From Pandoraea iniqua (GTDB lineage: Bacteria; Pseudomonadota; Gammaproteobacteria; Burkholderiales; Burkholderiaceae): 64,000 nt of DNA. The stretch covers positions 124,001 through 188,000 of the forward strand of contig NZ_CABPSF010000009.1 of NCBI RefSeq assembly GCF_902459685.1, given 5' to 3'. Numbering within the stretch: the stretch's first letter is position 1; every line of letters starts with the position of its first letter. Shown in pieces: positions 52,677 to 62,437 of the stretch. Below the pieces are notes generated by a model. It was not told the origin of the DNA, did not search any database, and saw nothing but the letters and a program-made list of their open reading frames with translations. A program made the position numbers and the translations under genes.

Positions 52677-53366
52677 TCAGTCCTTCGGGAAGGACGTTGC
52701 GCCACCGTGCGCACCCGACCATTCGGCCGGTGCGTTCAGGAATTTCTCGACTTCATCCAGCGTCTTCGTGTCGAAGTGGTTCTGCTGCTTGGCCACGCGC
52801 AGCACGTCCCACCACGTCGCGAGCGAGTGCAGTTGCACGTCGATGTCCTTCAACACCTGACGGCTCTCCGGGAAGATGTCGTAGTGGAAGATCACGAACA
52901 CGTGGTTCACGCTCGCACCGGCTTCGCGCAGGGCCTTGCAGAAGTTGATCTTGCTGCGGCCGTCGGTCGTCAGGTCTTCGACCAGCAGCACGCGCGAGCC
53001 TTCCGGCAGATCGCCTTCGATCTGGGCATTGCGGCCAAAACCCTTCGGTTTTTTGCGCACGTACTGCATCGGCAGCATCAGCTTGTCGGCGATCCACGCA
53101 GCGAACGGAATGCCTGCGGTTTCACCGCCGGCGACCGTGTCGAACTGCTCGCAGCCGACGTCTTCGATGAGCACGGCTTCTGCGAAGTCCATCAGCGTAC
53201 GGCGCACGCGCGGGTACGAGATGAGCTTGCGGCAATCGGTGTAGACCGGGCTGGCCCAGCCCGAGGTGAAGATGTACGGCTTCTCAGCGTTGAAATGCAC
53301 CGCGCCCACTTCGAGCAGGATTTTGGCGGTGATGTCGGAGATCGCCTGGCGGTCGATGCCAATCAT
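52677..53366 (-). CDS. pyrE: Orotate phosphoribosyltransferase
   Basis: A 229-aa protein from ATG 53366, with AAGGA eight nt upstream; a longer frame to 53441 is unsupported. It has [20 protein letters not shown] near the N terminus, [34 protein letters not shown] (flexible catalytic loop) and the PRPP-binding [13 protein letters not shown]. It converts orotate and PRPP to orotidine monophosphate in pyrimidine synthesis. It is alone, with the terminator on its 3' side. Confidence 0.93.
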   Translation of the reverse strand: MIGIDRQAISDITAKILLEVGAVHFNAEKPYIFTSGWASPVYTDCRKLISYPRVRRTLMDFAEAVLIEDVGCEQFDTVAGGETAGIPFAAWIADKLMLPMQYVRKKPKGFGRNAQIEGDLPEGSRVLLVEDLTTDGRSKINFCKALREAGASVNHVFVIFHYDIFPESRQVLKDIDVQLHSLATWWDVLRVAKQQNHFDTKTLDEVEKFLNAPAEWSGAHGGATSFPKD

Positions 53367-53667
53367 GATGCGGATCCTTTGCATAGCTGCACGCCGTGCG
53401 GGCAGCAGGGGGAAATCAGGTTCAGCGCGACAGGTCGGCACGGCGGACCGGCGCTTAAACGCGAATTATGCCACAACATTCAGCAATCGAGCGGTCAATT
53501 ATGCACGGAGCGTATATTTTCTTGCCGTCACATACGCGCAGGGTGACCGCACGGCGCATATGAAAGATCCGTCCCGATAGATGAGTCCAAAAAAAGAGAC
53601 AGTTGCCGACGGTTTATGACAGGCATACACTCTCGCCGAATTTCATACGCCGGCCGGAGCCGCCAAC
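53367..53667. other. Intergenic region between pyrE and the MFS gene
   Basis: About 300 nt holding the divergent promoters. An AT-rich patch lies around 53500-53600. No ORF, repeat or riboswitch was recognised. Confidence 0.4.
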
Positions 53668-54915
53668 ATGTCCAACGATTCAACGTCATTCCCCGCCGCG
53701 AGCGCCGTGCCGGGCCACGCGCAAGACAACGGTTATGCCAACCGGGCCCTCTGGGCGTCGGCCGTCGGTTACGCGATGGACGGCTTCGACCTGCTGATTC
53801 TCGGCTTTATTCTTCCCGCGATTGCCGCTGACCTGTCGCTGACCAGCGCGCAGTCGGGCGCACTCGTGACATGGACACTCATCGGTGCCGTCGTGGGCGG
53901 TCTGGTCTTCGGCATGCTCTCCGATCGATACGGCCGCGTGCGCGTGTTGTCGTGGACGATTCTGCTGTTCGCGGTCTTCACCGGGATGTGCGCGCTCGCC
54001 CAAGGGTATTGGGACCTGCTCGCGTATCGCACCATCGCCGGGATCGGTCTGGGCGGCGAGTTCGGCATCGGCATGGCGCTGGCCGCAGAAGCCTGCGCAC
54101 CGGCACGGCGTGCCCGCGCATCGTCGTTCGTGGGGCTGGGCTGGCAAGCCGGGGTGCTCGCCGCCGCGTTGCTCACGCCGGTGCTGCTGCCAATCATCGG
54201 CTGGCGTGGCATGTTCGCGGTCGGCCTGCTGCCGGCGGTGGTGTCGTTCATCATGCGCCGCACGCTGGGCGAACCGGAGCTCTTCATCGCACAACAGAAG
54301 CAGCCGCGTGAACACGCGCCGCTCAAGCTGCTGGTGAAGGACTGCGCGACCACGCGTGCGAGTCTCGGCGTGGCCATCCTGTGTTCCGTGCAGAACTTCG
54401 GCTATTACGGCCTGATGATCTGGATGCCGTCGTATCTGTCGAAGGCGTTCGGTTATTCGCTCACCAAGTCGGCCATGTGGACGGCAGTGACCGTGCTCGG
54501 CATGGCATTCGGCATCTGGCTGTTCGGCCGTCTGGCCGATCGCTTCGGCCGCCGCCCGACGTTCATCGGCTACCAGATCGGGGCTGTCGTGATGGTGTTC
54601 GTCTATGCGCAGTTGCAATCGCAGTTCGCGCTGTTGATCGGCGGGGCCGTGATGGGCATGTTCGTGAACGGCATGATCGGCGGCTACGGCGCACTGATCT
54701 CGGAGCTGTACCCGACGGCGGCACGCGCCACGGCGCAGAACGTGCTGTTCAACATCGGCCGTGCCGTGGGCGGTTTCGGCCCGCTCGCGGTCGGCGCACT
54801 GGCCGCGGCGTACTCGTTCAAGATGGCGCTCGTGTTTCTCGCCAGCATTTATGTGCTCGACATCATCGCCACGCTGTTCCTGATTCCGGAGCGTCGCGGC
54901 GAGGCGCTTTCCTGA
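53668..54915 (+). CDS. MFS transporter (sugar/organic acid carrier type)
   Basis: A 415-aa carrier with 12 predicted spans. It has GYAMDGFDLLILGFILPAIA in helix 1, GMLSDRYGRVRVL in the first cytoplasmic loop, GIGLGGEFGIGMALAAEACA in helix 4-5, and FGRLADRFGRRPTFIGY in the second half. It belongs to the acid:proton symporter-like branch, like the carrier at 22,185. No linked metabolic gene points to a substrate. Confidence 0.88.
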   Translation: MSNDSTSFPAASAVPGHAQDNGYANRALWASAVGYAMDGFDLLILGFILPAIAADLSLTSAQSGALVTWTLIGAVVGGLVFGMLSDRYGRVRVLSWTILLFAVFTGMCALAQGYWDLLAYRTIAGIGLGGEFGIGMALAAEACAPARRARASSFVGLGWQAGVLAAALLTPVLLPIIGWRGMFAVGLLPAVVSFIMRRTLGEPELFIAQQKQPREHAPLKLLVKDCATTRASLGVAILCSVQNFGYYGLMIWMPSYLSKAFGYSLTKSAMWTAVTVLGMAFGIWLFGRLADRFGRRPTFIGYQIGAVVMVFVYAQLQSQFALLIGGAVMGMFVNGMIGGYGALISELYPTAARATAQNVLFNIGRAVGGFGPLAVGALAAAYSFKMALVFLASIYVLDIIATLFLIPERRGEALS

Positions 54916-54992
54916 TTCAGGATAATCGACAGATTCGCAGTGCCCGGTAAACCGTCAGAACGGGTTGCCGTGCACTGCCATCAAGCTTTTGG

Positions 54993-55012
54993 CGCAAGGT
55001 GTACACTTTGCG
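54993..55012. promoter_or_regulatory. Imperfect 20-bp palindrome upstream of maeB
   Basis: CGCAAGGTG/CACTTTGCG with a central TA is symmetric except for one pair. It lies about 240 nt before the maeB start in an otherwise unassigned 337-nt gap (54,916-55,252). A regulator-binding site is possible; overlap with a promoter cannot be decided. Confidence 0.4.
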
Positions 55013-55252
55013 TCCTGCGGTGCGTCCGGCGCGCCGCAAGCCCTTGGTCTGACGCGTGCGAGCGCGGTATGCAAGACCCGGGGGAGCGGGGGCCATCACG
55101 CCGCCGCGCAGCGAAGAACACCGTCAGCGACAAAATCGCCGAATCCCTCCGGTTGGCTCTTCCCGCCGTGATCCGTCACAAGACTGCCGTGCCTGCGCGC
55201 TACCCTCGGGTGGCCGACGCCCGGCCGTCGCCCTGTATTTAGGTATCGAGAT

Positions 55253-57538
55253 ATGGACAAACCTGACTTGAAAGAAAGCGCTCTGGCGTACCACGAATTT
55301 CCCCGCCCGGGCAAAATCTCGGTGACGCCGACGAAGCCGCTGTCGAACCAGATCGATCTGTCGCTGGCTTACTCGCCGGGCGTGGCCTACGCCTGCGAAG
55401 CGATCGCCGAAGACCCCCTCGCCGCCAATCGCTACACGTCGCGCAGCAACCTCGTGGGCGTGATCACCAACGGTACCGCCGTGCTGGGTCTGGGCAACAT
55501 CGGCCCGCTCGCCGCCAAGCCGGTGATGGAAGGCAAGGGCTGCCTGTTCAAGAAGTTCGCCGGCATCGACGTGTTCGACATCGAACTCGCCGAACATGAC
55601 CCGGACAAGCTCGTCGAAGCGATCGCCATGCTCGAGCCGACGCTCGGCGGCATCAACCTCGAAGACATCAAGGCGCCCGAGTGCTTCTACATCGAGAAGA
55701 AGCTGCGCGAGCGCATGAAGATCCCCGTCTTCCACGACGATCAGCACGGTACCGCCATCATCGCGTCGGCCGCTATCCTCAACGGCCTGAAGGTCGTGGG
55801 CAAGGATATCGGCAACGTGAAGCTGGTCTGCTCGGGCGCCGGCGCTGCCGCGATTGCCTGTCTGGACCTGCTGGTGAATCTGGGCCTGAAGAAAGAGAAC
55901 ATTCTGGTTCTCGACTCGAAGGGCGTGATTCACACCGGCCGCGACAAGCTCGACGAGAGCAAGGCACGCTACGCCGTGGCGACCGAAGCCCGCACGCTGG
56001 CTGATGCGAGCAACGGTGCCGACGTGTTCCTCGGCTGCTCGACCGCAGGCGTGCTCACCGGCGACATGGTCAAGACCATGGGCCCGAGCCCGCTGATTCT
56101 CGCGCTCGCCAACCCCGAGCCGGAAATTCGCCCGGAAATCGCCAAGGCCGCTCGCCCGGACTGCATCGTGGCCACCGGCCGTTCGGACTATCCGAACCAG
56201 GTGAACAACGTGCTGTGCTTCCCGTTCATCTTCCGCGGCGCGCTCGACGTGGGCGCGACGACCATTACGGAAGAGATGAAGCTCGCCACCGTGCGTGCCA
56301 TCGCCGAACTGGCGCAGGAAGAAGAGCAGAGCGAAGAAGTCGCGCGCGCCTATGAAGGCCAGTCGCTCGAATTCGGTCCGGAATACATCATTCCGAAGCC
56401 GTTCGATCCGCGTCTGATCATCAAGATCGCACCGGCCGTCGCGCAAGCCGCGATGGACTCGGGCGTGGCGACGCGTCCGATCAAGGACATGGACGCCTAC
56501 CGCGAGCAACTCGGTGGCACGGTCTACCGCACGGGCTTCATCATGCGTCCGGTGTTTGCCGCCGCGCGTGCCCGTTTCGCCGCCGATACGGCTGCCCGCA
56601 TCGTGTTTGCCGAAGGCGAAGACGAGCGCGTGCTGCGTGCTGCCCAGTTCGTGCTGGCCGAGCGCATCGCCAAGCCGATCATCATCGGCCGTCCGGCCGT
56701 GGTGGAAATGCGTCTGCAAAAGATCGGCTCGAAGCTCAAGCCGGGCGTCGATTTCGAGATCGTCAATCCGGAAGACGACGCGCGCTATCAGCGTTGCTGG
56801 CAGGAATACCACAACCTGGGCGCCCGTCACGGCGTGACCCCGGAAGTGGCGAAGGCCGCCATGCGCAAGGACAACACGCTGATCGGTTCGATCCTCGTGC
56901 ATCTGGGCGAAGCCGACGGCATGATCTGCGGCATGATCGATACGTACCACCGTCACCTCGACGTGGTCGATCAGGTGCTGGGCCGTGCCGAAGGCGTGAG
57001 CAACTACGCCGCCATGAACCTGTTGATGCTTGAGAAGCGCAACCTGTTCATCAGCGACACGTACGTGAACGAGACGCCGACCTCGGAGCAACTCGCCGAG
57101 ATGACGGTGCTCGCCGCCAAGGAAATCGAGCGCTTCGGTATCGCCCCGAAGGTGGCGCTGCTCTCGAACTCGAACTTCGGTAGCGTGAAGTCGGCATCGG
57201 CACAACGCATGGCGCGCGCCTGCGAACTGCTCGCTGCCCGCGCACCGTCGCTGGAAGTGGACGGCGAAATGCACGGCGACGCCGCGCTGTCGGAGTCGGT
57301 GCGTCGCGCCGCTTACCCGGCCTCGCGTCTGTCGGGCGAAGCCAACCTGCTGGTCATGCCGAACGTGGAAGCGGCCAACATCACGTACAACCTGCTCAAG
57401 ATGACGGGCGGCGAAGGCGTGACGGTCGGTCCGTTCCTGCTTGGCTGCGCCAAGCCGGTTCACATCCTGACGCCGGCCGCCACCGTGCGCCGCATCATCA
57501 ACATGACCGCCGTGGCTGCTGCCAACGTGGTTCGTTGA
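55253..57538 (+). CDS. maeB: NADP-dependent malic enzyme with C-terminal phosphotransacetylase-like domain
   Basis: A 761-aa MaeB-type enzyme. The N-terminal malic enzyme domain has [60 protein letters not shown] and [20 protein letters not shown]. From about residue 430 it carries a phosphate acetyltransferase-like domain ([38 protein letters not shown]) thought to regulate rather than catalyse. It makes pyruvate and NADPH from malate. A terminator follows. Confidence 0.95.
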   Translation: MDKPDLKESALAYHEFPRPGKISVTPTKPLSNQIDLSLAYSPGVAYACEAIAEDPLAANRYTSRSNLVGVITNGTAVLGLGNIGPLAAKPVMEGKGCLFKKFAGIDVFDIELAEHDPDKLVEAIAMLEPTLGGINLEDIKAPECFYIEKKLRERMKIPVFHDDQHGTAIIASAAILNGLKVVGKDIGNVKLVCSGAGAAAIACLDLLVNLGLKKENILVLDSKGVIHTGRDKLDESKARYAVATEARTLADASNGADVFLGCSTAGVLTGDMVKTMGPSPLILALANPEPEIRPEIAKAARPDCIVATGRSDYPNQVNNVLCFPFIFRGALDVGATTITEEMKLATVRAIAELAQEEEQSEEVARAYEGQSLEFGPEYIIPKPFDPRLIIKIAPAVAQAAMDSGVATRPIKDMDAYREQLGGTVYRTGFIMRPVFAAARARFAADTAARIVFAEGEDERVLRAAQFVLAERIAKPIIIGRPAVVEMRLQKIGSKLKPGVDFEIVNPEDDARYQRCWQEYHNLGARHGVTPEVAKAAMRKDNTLIGSILVHLGEADGMICGMIDTYHRHLDVVDQVLGRAEGVSNYAAMNLLMLEKRNLFISDTYVNETPTSEQLAEMTVLAAKEIERFGIAPKVALLSNSNFGSVKSASAQRMARACELLAARAPSLEVDGEMHGDAALSESVRRAAYPASRLSGEANLLVMPNVEAANITYNLLKMTGGEGVTVGPFLLGCAKPVHILTPAATVRRIINMTAVAAANVVR

Positions 57539-57603
57539 TGATCTGACGGACACGCGGCCGGGTGGATCCGGTGCGCGTGTCTGTCAGTGCAGGAAGTGCA
57601 GGA

Positions 57604-57646
57604 TAAAAAAATCCCGCCAGTCGCTTACGCGCTGGCGGGATTTTTC
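57604..57646. terminator. Bidirectional terminator between maeB and iorAB
   Basis: ATCCCGCCAG (57611-57620) and CTGGCGGGAT (57632-57641) form a perfect 10-bp stem with AAAAAA before and TTTT after. It serves maeB on + and the opposing gene on -. Confidence 0.92.
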
Positions 57647-57707
57647 ATACAGCTTCTGATGCAGGTGATGCTATCGGCTCAGGCTCATGCTCAGACTAAA
57701 CGGACTT

Positions 57708-60700
57708 TCAAGCCGCAACGCGATGCGCATTGCCATCGCGGAACTGCGTGAGCAGCTTCGTCCACTTGATGCGCGTGGCGGCGAGGTTCTGATCCTTCAC
57801 GTGGCCATAGCCGCGAATCTCCTGCGGCAGCTCGGCCAGTTGCACGGCCAGCGACGTGTTGCGCTCGTTCAGATGCGAGATCAGCTCGTTCACCAGTGCC
57901 TCGTACTCACCGATCAGCGCACGTTCGGTACGACGCTCTTCCGTGCGGCCGAAGATGTCGAACGCGCCGCCGCGCAGGCCCTTGAACTTCGCCAGCACGC
58001 CGAACGCCTTCATCATCCACGGGCCGTAGGACTTCTTGATCAGATGCCCCTTGTCGTCGTGCTTGGCGAGCGACGGCGGCGCCAGGTGGAAGTGCACCGA
58101 GAAGTCGCCTTCGAACTGCTCGTTCAGCTTCTTCATGAAGGCCGGGTCGGTGTACAGGCGCGCGACTTCGTACTCGTCCTTGTAGGCCATGAGTTTGTAG
58201 AGCGCGCGGGCAACCGCTTCGGTCAGCGGCATTTGCGACGCGCCGTTGTCGATGGCCGACTCGGCCGTGCGCACGCGATCGACCGTCTGCTTGAAGCGCT
58301 CGGCATACGCACGATCCTGATACGCCACCAGTTGGTCGTAGCGGCGTTGAATCAGCGCGTCGAGCGCCTTGGGCGAGTGCAGCGTGATCAGCTTGCCGCC
58401 GGCGGCTGAGGACTCCGGCGTTTCCCCTTGCTGGGCGAGCTTGCGTACGCTGGCGAGATCGTGCGCGGCACGGCGTCCCCACTCGAACGCCTGCTTGTTC
58501 TTCTCGATCGACACGCCGTTGAGTTCGATGGCGCGCGTGAGTGCGGCGTACGAGAGCGGTACCCAGCCCTTCTGCCACGCGAAGCCGAGCACGAACGGGT
58601 TGGTGTAGATCGTGTCGCCGAGCAGACGCAGTGCGAGGTGATTCGCATCGACGAAATCGACGTTGTCACCGGCGGCGGCGCGGATATCGTTCTCCGTGCT
58701 CGATCCCGGGAAACGCCAGTTCGGGTTGCGGATGAAGTCGGCCGTCGGCGTGTGGGCGCTGTTCACCACGATGTTCGTCACGCCGTGCTGTACGCGCGAC
58801 AGCGTGTCGTCGGTGGCGGTGGTGATCGCGTCGCAGCCGATCACCACACGTGCGTCGCCCATGGCGATGCGCGTGGCGTGGATGTCGTCCGGTTGCAGCG
58901 CGATCTGTACGTGGCTCGTCACCGCGCCACCCTTTTGCGCCAAGCCGGTCACGTCGAGCGTGGTGACGCCCTTGTTTTCCAGATGCGCCGCCATGCCGAG
59001 CAGGCCGCCGATGGTCACGACACCCGTGCCACCCACGCCCGTGACGAGAATGCCGTACGGACGCGTGATTTGCGGGAGCGCGGGTTCCGGCAGCGGCGGC
59101 AGACCTTCGTTATCGACCTTGGCCGTCTTGGGCTTGCGCAGCTGACCGCCTTCCACCGTCACGAAGCTCGGGCAGAACCCGTTCAGGCACGAGAAGTCCT
59201 TGTTGCAGGTCGACTGGTTGATCTGGCGCTTCGTGCCGAATTCCGTTTCCAGCGGTTCGACCGACAGGCAGTTCGACTTCACCGAGCAATCGCCGCAGCC
59301 TTCGCAGACCGCCTCGTTGATCACGACACGCTTGGCCGGGTCGGGATACGCACCGCGTTTGCGGCGGCGGCGCTTCTCGGTGGCACACGTCTGGTCGTAG
59401 ACGAGGATCGTCGTGCCTTTGACCAGCCGGAGTTCGCGCTGCACGCGATCGAGTTCGCTGCGATGGTAGATGGGCACATCGCCAACGAGCTTCACACCCT
59501 CGTACTTCTCGGGCTCATCGGTCACGATGACAATCTTCTCGGCGCCTTCGGCAGCCACCTGCGCCACGATCTGCGGCACGCTCAACGTGCCGTCGACCGG
59601 CTGGCCGCCCGTCATCGCGACGGCGTCGTTGTAGAGAATCTTGTAGGTGATGTTGACCTTCGACGAGATCGCCGCGCGAATCGCGAGCAAGCCCGAGTGG
59701 AAGTAGGTGCCGTCGCCCAGATTCGCGAAGATGTGTTCGTCGCACGAGAACGGCGCCTGACCGATCCAAGGCACGCCTTCGCCGCCCATCTGCGAGAAGG
59801 TGTCGGTCTTGCGGTCCATCCACACGGTCATGTAGTGACAGCCGATGCCTGCGATGGCGCGCGAGCCTTCCGGCACGTTCGTCGAGGTGTTGTGCGGGCA
59901 GCCCGAGCAGAACCACGGCTTGCGTTCTGCGGCCACGCGCGGCTTGGCGAGCGCCTGTTCCTTGGCTTCGATGACCTTGAGGCGCGTGTTGATGCGATCG
60001 CGCACGTCGCTCGGCAATTCGAATTTTTCCAGACGGGTGGCAATTGCCTTCGCAATCAGTGCGGGCGAGAGTTCGTAGTGCGCCGGCAGCAGCCAGTTGG
60101 CCATCGGCACCGACCATTCGCCGCCGGCACCATCCTTCTCGTCGAACTTGCCGTACACGCGCGGGCGTACGTCGTCGCGCCAGTTGTACAGCTCTTCCTT
60201 GATCTGATATTCGAGGATCTGACGCTTTTCCTCGACCACGAGAATTTCCTGCAAGCCTTGTGCAAACGCGCGCGCACCCTGCGCTTCGAGCGGCCACACA
60301 CAACCCACTTTGTACAGACGGATACCGATGCGCTGGCACGTGGCTTCGTCGAGCCCCAGATCGGCGAGCGCCTGACACACGTCGAGATACGCCTTGCCGC
60401 CGGTCATGATGCCGAAACGCGCGTTGTCGGAATCGATCGTGACGCGGTCGAGCTTGTTGGCGCGCACGTAGGCGAGGGCGGCGTACCACTTGTGGTCGAT
60501 CATCCGCGCTTCCTGCACCAGCGGCGGATCGGGCCAGCGGATGTTCAGGCCGTCGGGCGGCATGATGAAGTCGTTCGGCAGGCGGATGTCGACGTTGTGC
60601 GGGTCGATCATCACCGAGGCCGACGATTCGACCACGTCAGTCACGCACTTCATCGCGACCCACAGGCCCGAGTAGCGGCTCATGGCCCAGCCATGCAGGC

Positions 60701-61274
60701 CGTAGTCGAGATACTCCTGCACGTTCGACGGATACAGCACGGGGATACCGGCTGCCTTGAAGACGTGTTCGGACTGGTGCGCGAGCGTGGAGGATTTGGC
60801 CGCGTGGTCGTCGCCGGCGAGGACCAGTACGCCACCGTGCTTCGACGAGCCTGCCGAGTTGCCGTGTTTGAGTACGTCCATGGAGCGGTCGACGCCGGGC
60901 CCCTTGCCGTACCACATGGAAAACACGCCATCGAACTTGGCGGGATACAGATTGACTTGTTGAGAGCCCCAGACGGCGGTGGCCGCGAGGTCTTCGTTCA
61001 GACCGGGCTGAAAGACGATGTTATGGCCGGCGAGGTGCTGCTTGGCCTTCCATAGCGACAGATCCAGACCGCCGAGCGGCGAGCCGCGATAGCCCGAAAT
61101 ATAACCGGCGGTGTTGAGCCCGGCGGCCGCATCGCGGGCCTGCTGCAACATCGGTAGTCGGACCAGGGCTTGAATGCCGCTCATATAAGCGCGACCGCGC
61201 TCGAGCGTGTATTTGTCGTCGAGCGTGACCGACTCCAGCGCGGCCAGCAAGCTCGGATTGACGGGGGCGTTCAT
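57708..61274 (-). CDS. iorAB: Fused indolepyruvate ferredoxin oxidoreductase (IorA-IorB)
   Basis: An 1,188-aa 2-oxoacid oxidoreductase. The N-terminal region has TAGYISGYRGSPLGGLD and QSEHVFKAAGIPVLYPSNV (pyrimidine-domain type), the central part the TPP domain (FCSGCPHNTSTNVPEGSRAI, AIAGIGCHYMTVWMD), then a Cys-rich iron-sulfur segment (CEGCGDCSVKSNC, STCNKDFSCLNGFCP) and a C-terminal gamma-type domain from TGVGGTGVVTIGGLLGMAAH. It oxidatively decarboxylates arylpyruvates to acyl-CoA in amino acid breakdown. GAGGAG lies 8 nt before the ATG. A 22-bp palindrome lies about 280 nt upstream. Confidence 0.93.
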   Translation of the reverse strand: MNAPVNPSLLAALESVTLDDKYTLERGRAYMSGIQALVRLPMLQQARDAAAGLNTAGYISGYRGSPLGGLDLSLWKAKQHLAGHNIVFQPGLNEDLAATAVWGSQQVNLYPAKFDGVFSMWYGKGPGVDRSMDVLKHGNSAGSSKHGGVLVLAGDDHAAKSSTLAHQSEHVFKAAGIPVLYPSNVQEYLDYGLHGWAMSRYSGLWVAMKCVTDVVESSASVMIDPHNVDIRLPNDFIMPPDGLNIRWPDPPLVQEARMIDHKWYAALAYVRANKLDRVTIDSDNARFGIMTGGKAYLDVCQALADLGLDEATCQRIGIRLYKVGCVWPLEAQGARAFAQGLQEILVVEEKRQILEYQIKEELYNWRDDVRPRVYGKFDEKDGAGGEWSVPMANWLLPAHYELSPALIAKAIATRLEKFELPSDVRDRINTRLKVIEAKEQALAKPRVAAERKPWFCSGCPHNTSTNVPEGSRAIAGIGCHYMTVWMDRKTDTFSQMGGEGVPWIGQAPFSCDEHIFANLGDGTYFHSGLLAIRAAISSKVNITYKILYNDAVAMTGGQPVDGTLSVPQIVAQVAAEGAEKIVIVTDEPEKYEGVKLVGDVPIYHRSELDRVQRELRLVKGTTILVYDQTCATEKRRRRKRGAYPDPAKRVVINEAVCEGCGDCSVKSNCLSVEPLETEFGTKRQINQSTCNKDFSCLNGFCPSFVTVEGGQLRKPKTAKVDNEGLPPLPEPALPQITRPYGILVTGVGGTGVVTIGGLLGMAAHLENKGVTTLDVTGLAQKGGAVTSHVQIALQPDDIHATRIAMGDARVVIGCDAITTATDDTLSRVQHGVTNIVVNSAHTPTADFIRNPNWRFPGSSTENDIRAAAGDNVDFVDANHLALRLLGDTIYTNPFVLGFAWQKGWVPLSYAALTRAIELNGVSIEKNKQAFEWGRRAAHDLASVRKLAQQGETPESSAAGGKLITLHSPKALDALIQRRYDQLVAYQDRAYAERFKQTVDRVRTAESAIDNGASQMPLTEAVARALYKLMAYKDEYEVARLYTDPAFMKKLNEQFEGDFSVHFHLAPPSLAKHDDKGHLIKKSYGPWMMKAFGVLAKFKGLRGGAFDIFGRTEERRTERALIGEYEALVNELISHLNERNTSLAVQLAELPQEIRGYGHVKDQNLAATRIKWTKLLTQFRDGNAHRVAA

Positions 61275-61326
61275 GGGGTGTGCTCCTCACTCTCACTGAT
61301 TTTGGGATCGCCAAAACTTCCTGCCC

Positions 61327-61411
61327 CCCCGCTCTCGTGAAGCAGGACGGCGGTGGTGACACAGGCCTCTTTAACGTCCCATGGGTGAACGATGTCACTC
61401 CATGAGCGGGG
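61327..61411 (-). other. Inverted arms enclosing a long leader segment of iorAB
   Basis: CCCCGCTC (61327-61334) and GAGCGGGG (61404-61411) are perfectly complementary and enclose about 70 nt containing further short inverted segments (GTGAC/GTCAC near 61356 and 61394, and the palindrome CCCATGGG at 61378-61385). It lies in the 5' leader of iorAB. A folded RNA element is possible; no known riboswitch class was recognised. Confidence 0.35.
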
Positions 61412-61550
61412 CCTTTTTTCGTGATGCTGTTACCAGTCGCAACTATGTTAGCACCGGCGTCACGCCATCGCCCGCTGGGCATCGTGCCCGCGTAGCGACG
61501 TTGTTCCGGTGTCAGCCGAGTTGTCGATCGAGGGCAGTATAGCGAGGATT

Positions 61551-61572
61551 ATGACGTTTACGTAAACGTCAT
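61551..61572. promoter_or_regulatory. 22-bp perfect palindrome, candidate operator for iorAB
   Basis: The core ACGTTTACGTAAACGT is flanked symmetrically by ATG/CAT, so the full 22 bp reads the same on both strands. It lies about 280 nt before iorAB and 312 nt before the small exported-protein gene. From memory, sites of this ACGTnnACGT type bind MerR-family LiuR regulators of branched-chain and related amino acid breakdown in proteobacteria, which would fit the oxidoreductase. The regulator itself is not in the window. Confidence 0.6.
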
Positions 61573-61884
61573 ATGGCTGGCGTAAACCCTCCCTTTGCGC
61601 CGATGTGCATCATCCCAATATGGGGTGGCAGATGCGGCATCGTGACGCGTGGTGTTTTTCGGATTCCGCAGCAAAATGGCGGGATTGTGTCGCGATTATG
61701 TCGACAAAGGTACGCTTGTCGGTGGTTTCTGACACGGCGGTAACAACGTGTAACGCCTGTCGGCGATCGGGAACGGGCAGGGCAGAATGCACACTAAGTT
61801 GCGTTACCCGACAGATGGAAAAACGACATTGCGCTTAAGAAGTACGCAAGGAAGCACCCAAGCAACACGAAAGAAGGAGTCACT

Positions 61885-62109
61885 GTGAATCAACGAAACA
61901 TCGCCAAATTCCTGCTGGTTTCCGCTTCGTTTCTGACCCTGGAAGTGAGCGTCGCACGCGCCGATGAACTGGCACGCGACAAGGCGGCCGAACCTACCCC
62001 CGTTACCGTGGCAGTCACGCCGCCGCTGCGCACCACGCAGCAGCCGCAACGGTACGAAGGCCCGCTCGACCAGCGCACGATCGATCCGCGAGAATTTCAG
62101 CGCCGTTAA
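61885..62109 (+). CDS. Small exported protein of unknown function
   Basis: A 74-aa protein starting with GTG at 61885, preceded by AAGGAG six nt upstream, which makes it a real gene despite its size. The first ~25 residues are a Sec signal (NIAKFLLVSASFLTLEVSVA, cleavage after ARA). The mature ~48 residues are polar and Pro/Thr-rich (EPTPVTVAVTPPLRTTQQPQ). No family was recognised. It is followed by a terminator, so it is a single-gene unit. Confidence 0.65.
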   Translation: MNQRNIAKFLLVSASFLTLEVSVARADELARDKAAEPTPVTVAVTPPLRTTQQPQRYEGPLDQRTIDPREFQRR

Positions 62110-62235
62110 GCCGTAGCAGGCATAACGGCTAACGGGGTCAGACTGTTCCCACGCGAGCGCATCAGGCGCTGCGAAGCCGGGCCCCAGACACACCATGAGC
62201 GCGTCACCACCGCGTGACACCGCCCCACACCACAG

Positions 62236-62266
62236 GGCGCCGACCGATGAGGCTGGCGCCTTTTTT
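62236..62266 (+). terminator. Intrinsic terminator after the small exported protein
   Basis: GGCGCC (62236-62241) and GGCGCC (62255-62260) pair around a 13-nt loop with additional inner pairing, followed by TTTTTT. It lies about 125 nt after the stop. Confidence 0.8.
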
Positions 62267-62379
62267 AATGGGTGGTTCGCAGGGGGTGTCTTTGCGGCGT
62301 GACTGCCGCGATTCCCTAAGTCTTTACCCCGAACTGTCTTGTAATGTCTTGTAATCGGGTAAACAGGGTGATGACTTTA

Positions 62380-62428
62380 TGATTTTCGTATTTTGACGCA
62401 ATATCATTGCTCATAAATATCAAAATCA
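62380..62428. promoter_or_regulatory. AT-rich inverted repeat before the Lrp-type regulator
   Basis: TGATTTTCGTATTT (62380-62393) and AAATATCAAAATCA (62415-62428) are inverted with 12 of 14 matching positions and lie just upstream of the regulator's ribosome site. AT-rich symmetric sites are what Lrp-type proteins use for autoregulation. Confidence 0.5.
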
Positions 62429-62437
62429 GGGGGAGAT

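Noticed and set aside
52574-52680. Fluoride riboswitch upstream of crcB
   Set aside because: The upstream sequence lacks the conserved GGCGAUGG-type start and pseudoknot of the class; it is occupied by the pyrE terminator.
55124-57553. Long - strand frame opposite maeB (809 aa)
   Set aside because: Antisense shadow of maeB; composition is His/Arg/Gly-rich with no domain.
58428-61055. Very long open frame on the + strand opposite iorAB (875 aa)
   Set aside because: It is the antisense shadow of a gene with full domain evidence; its product is Arg/His/Asp-rich with no recognisable motif, as expected from high-GC third-position bias.
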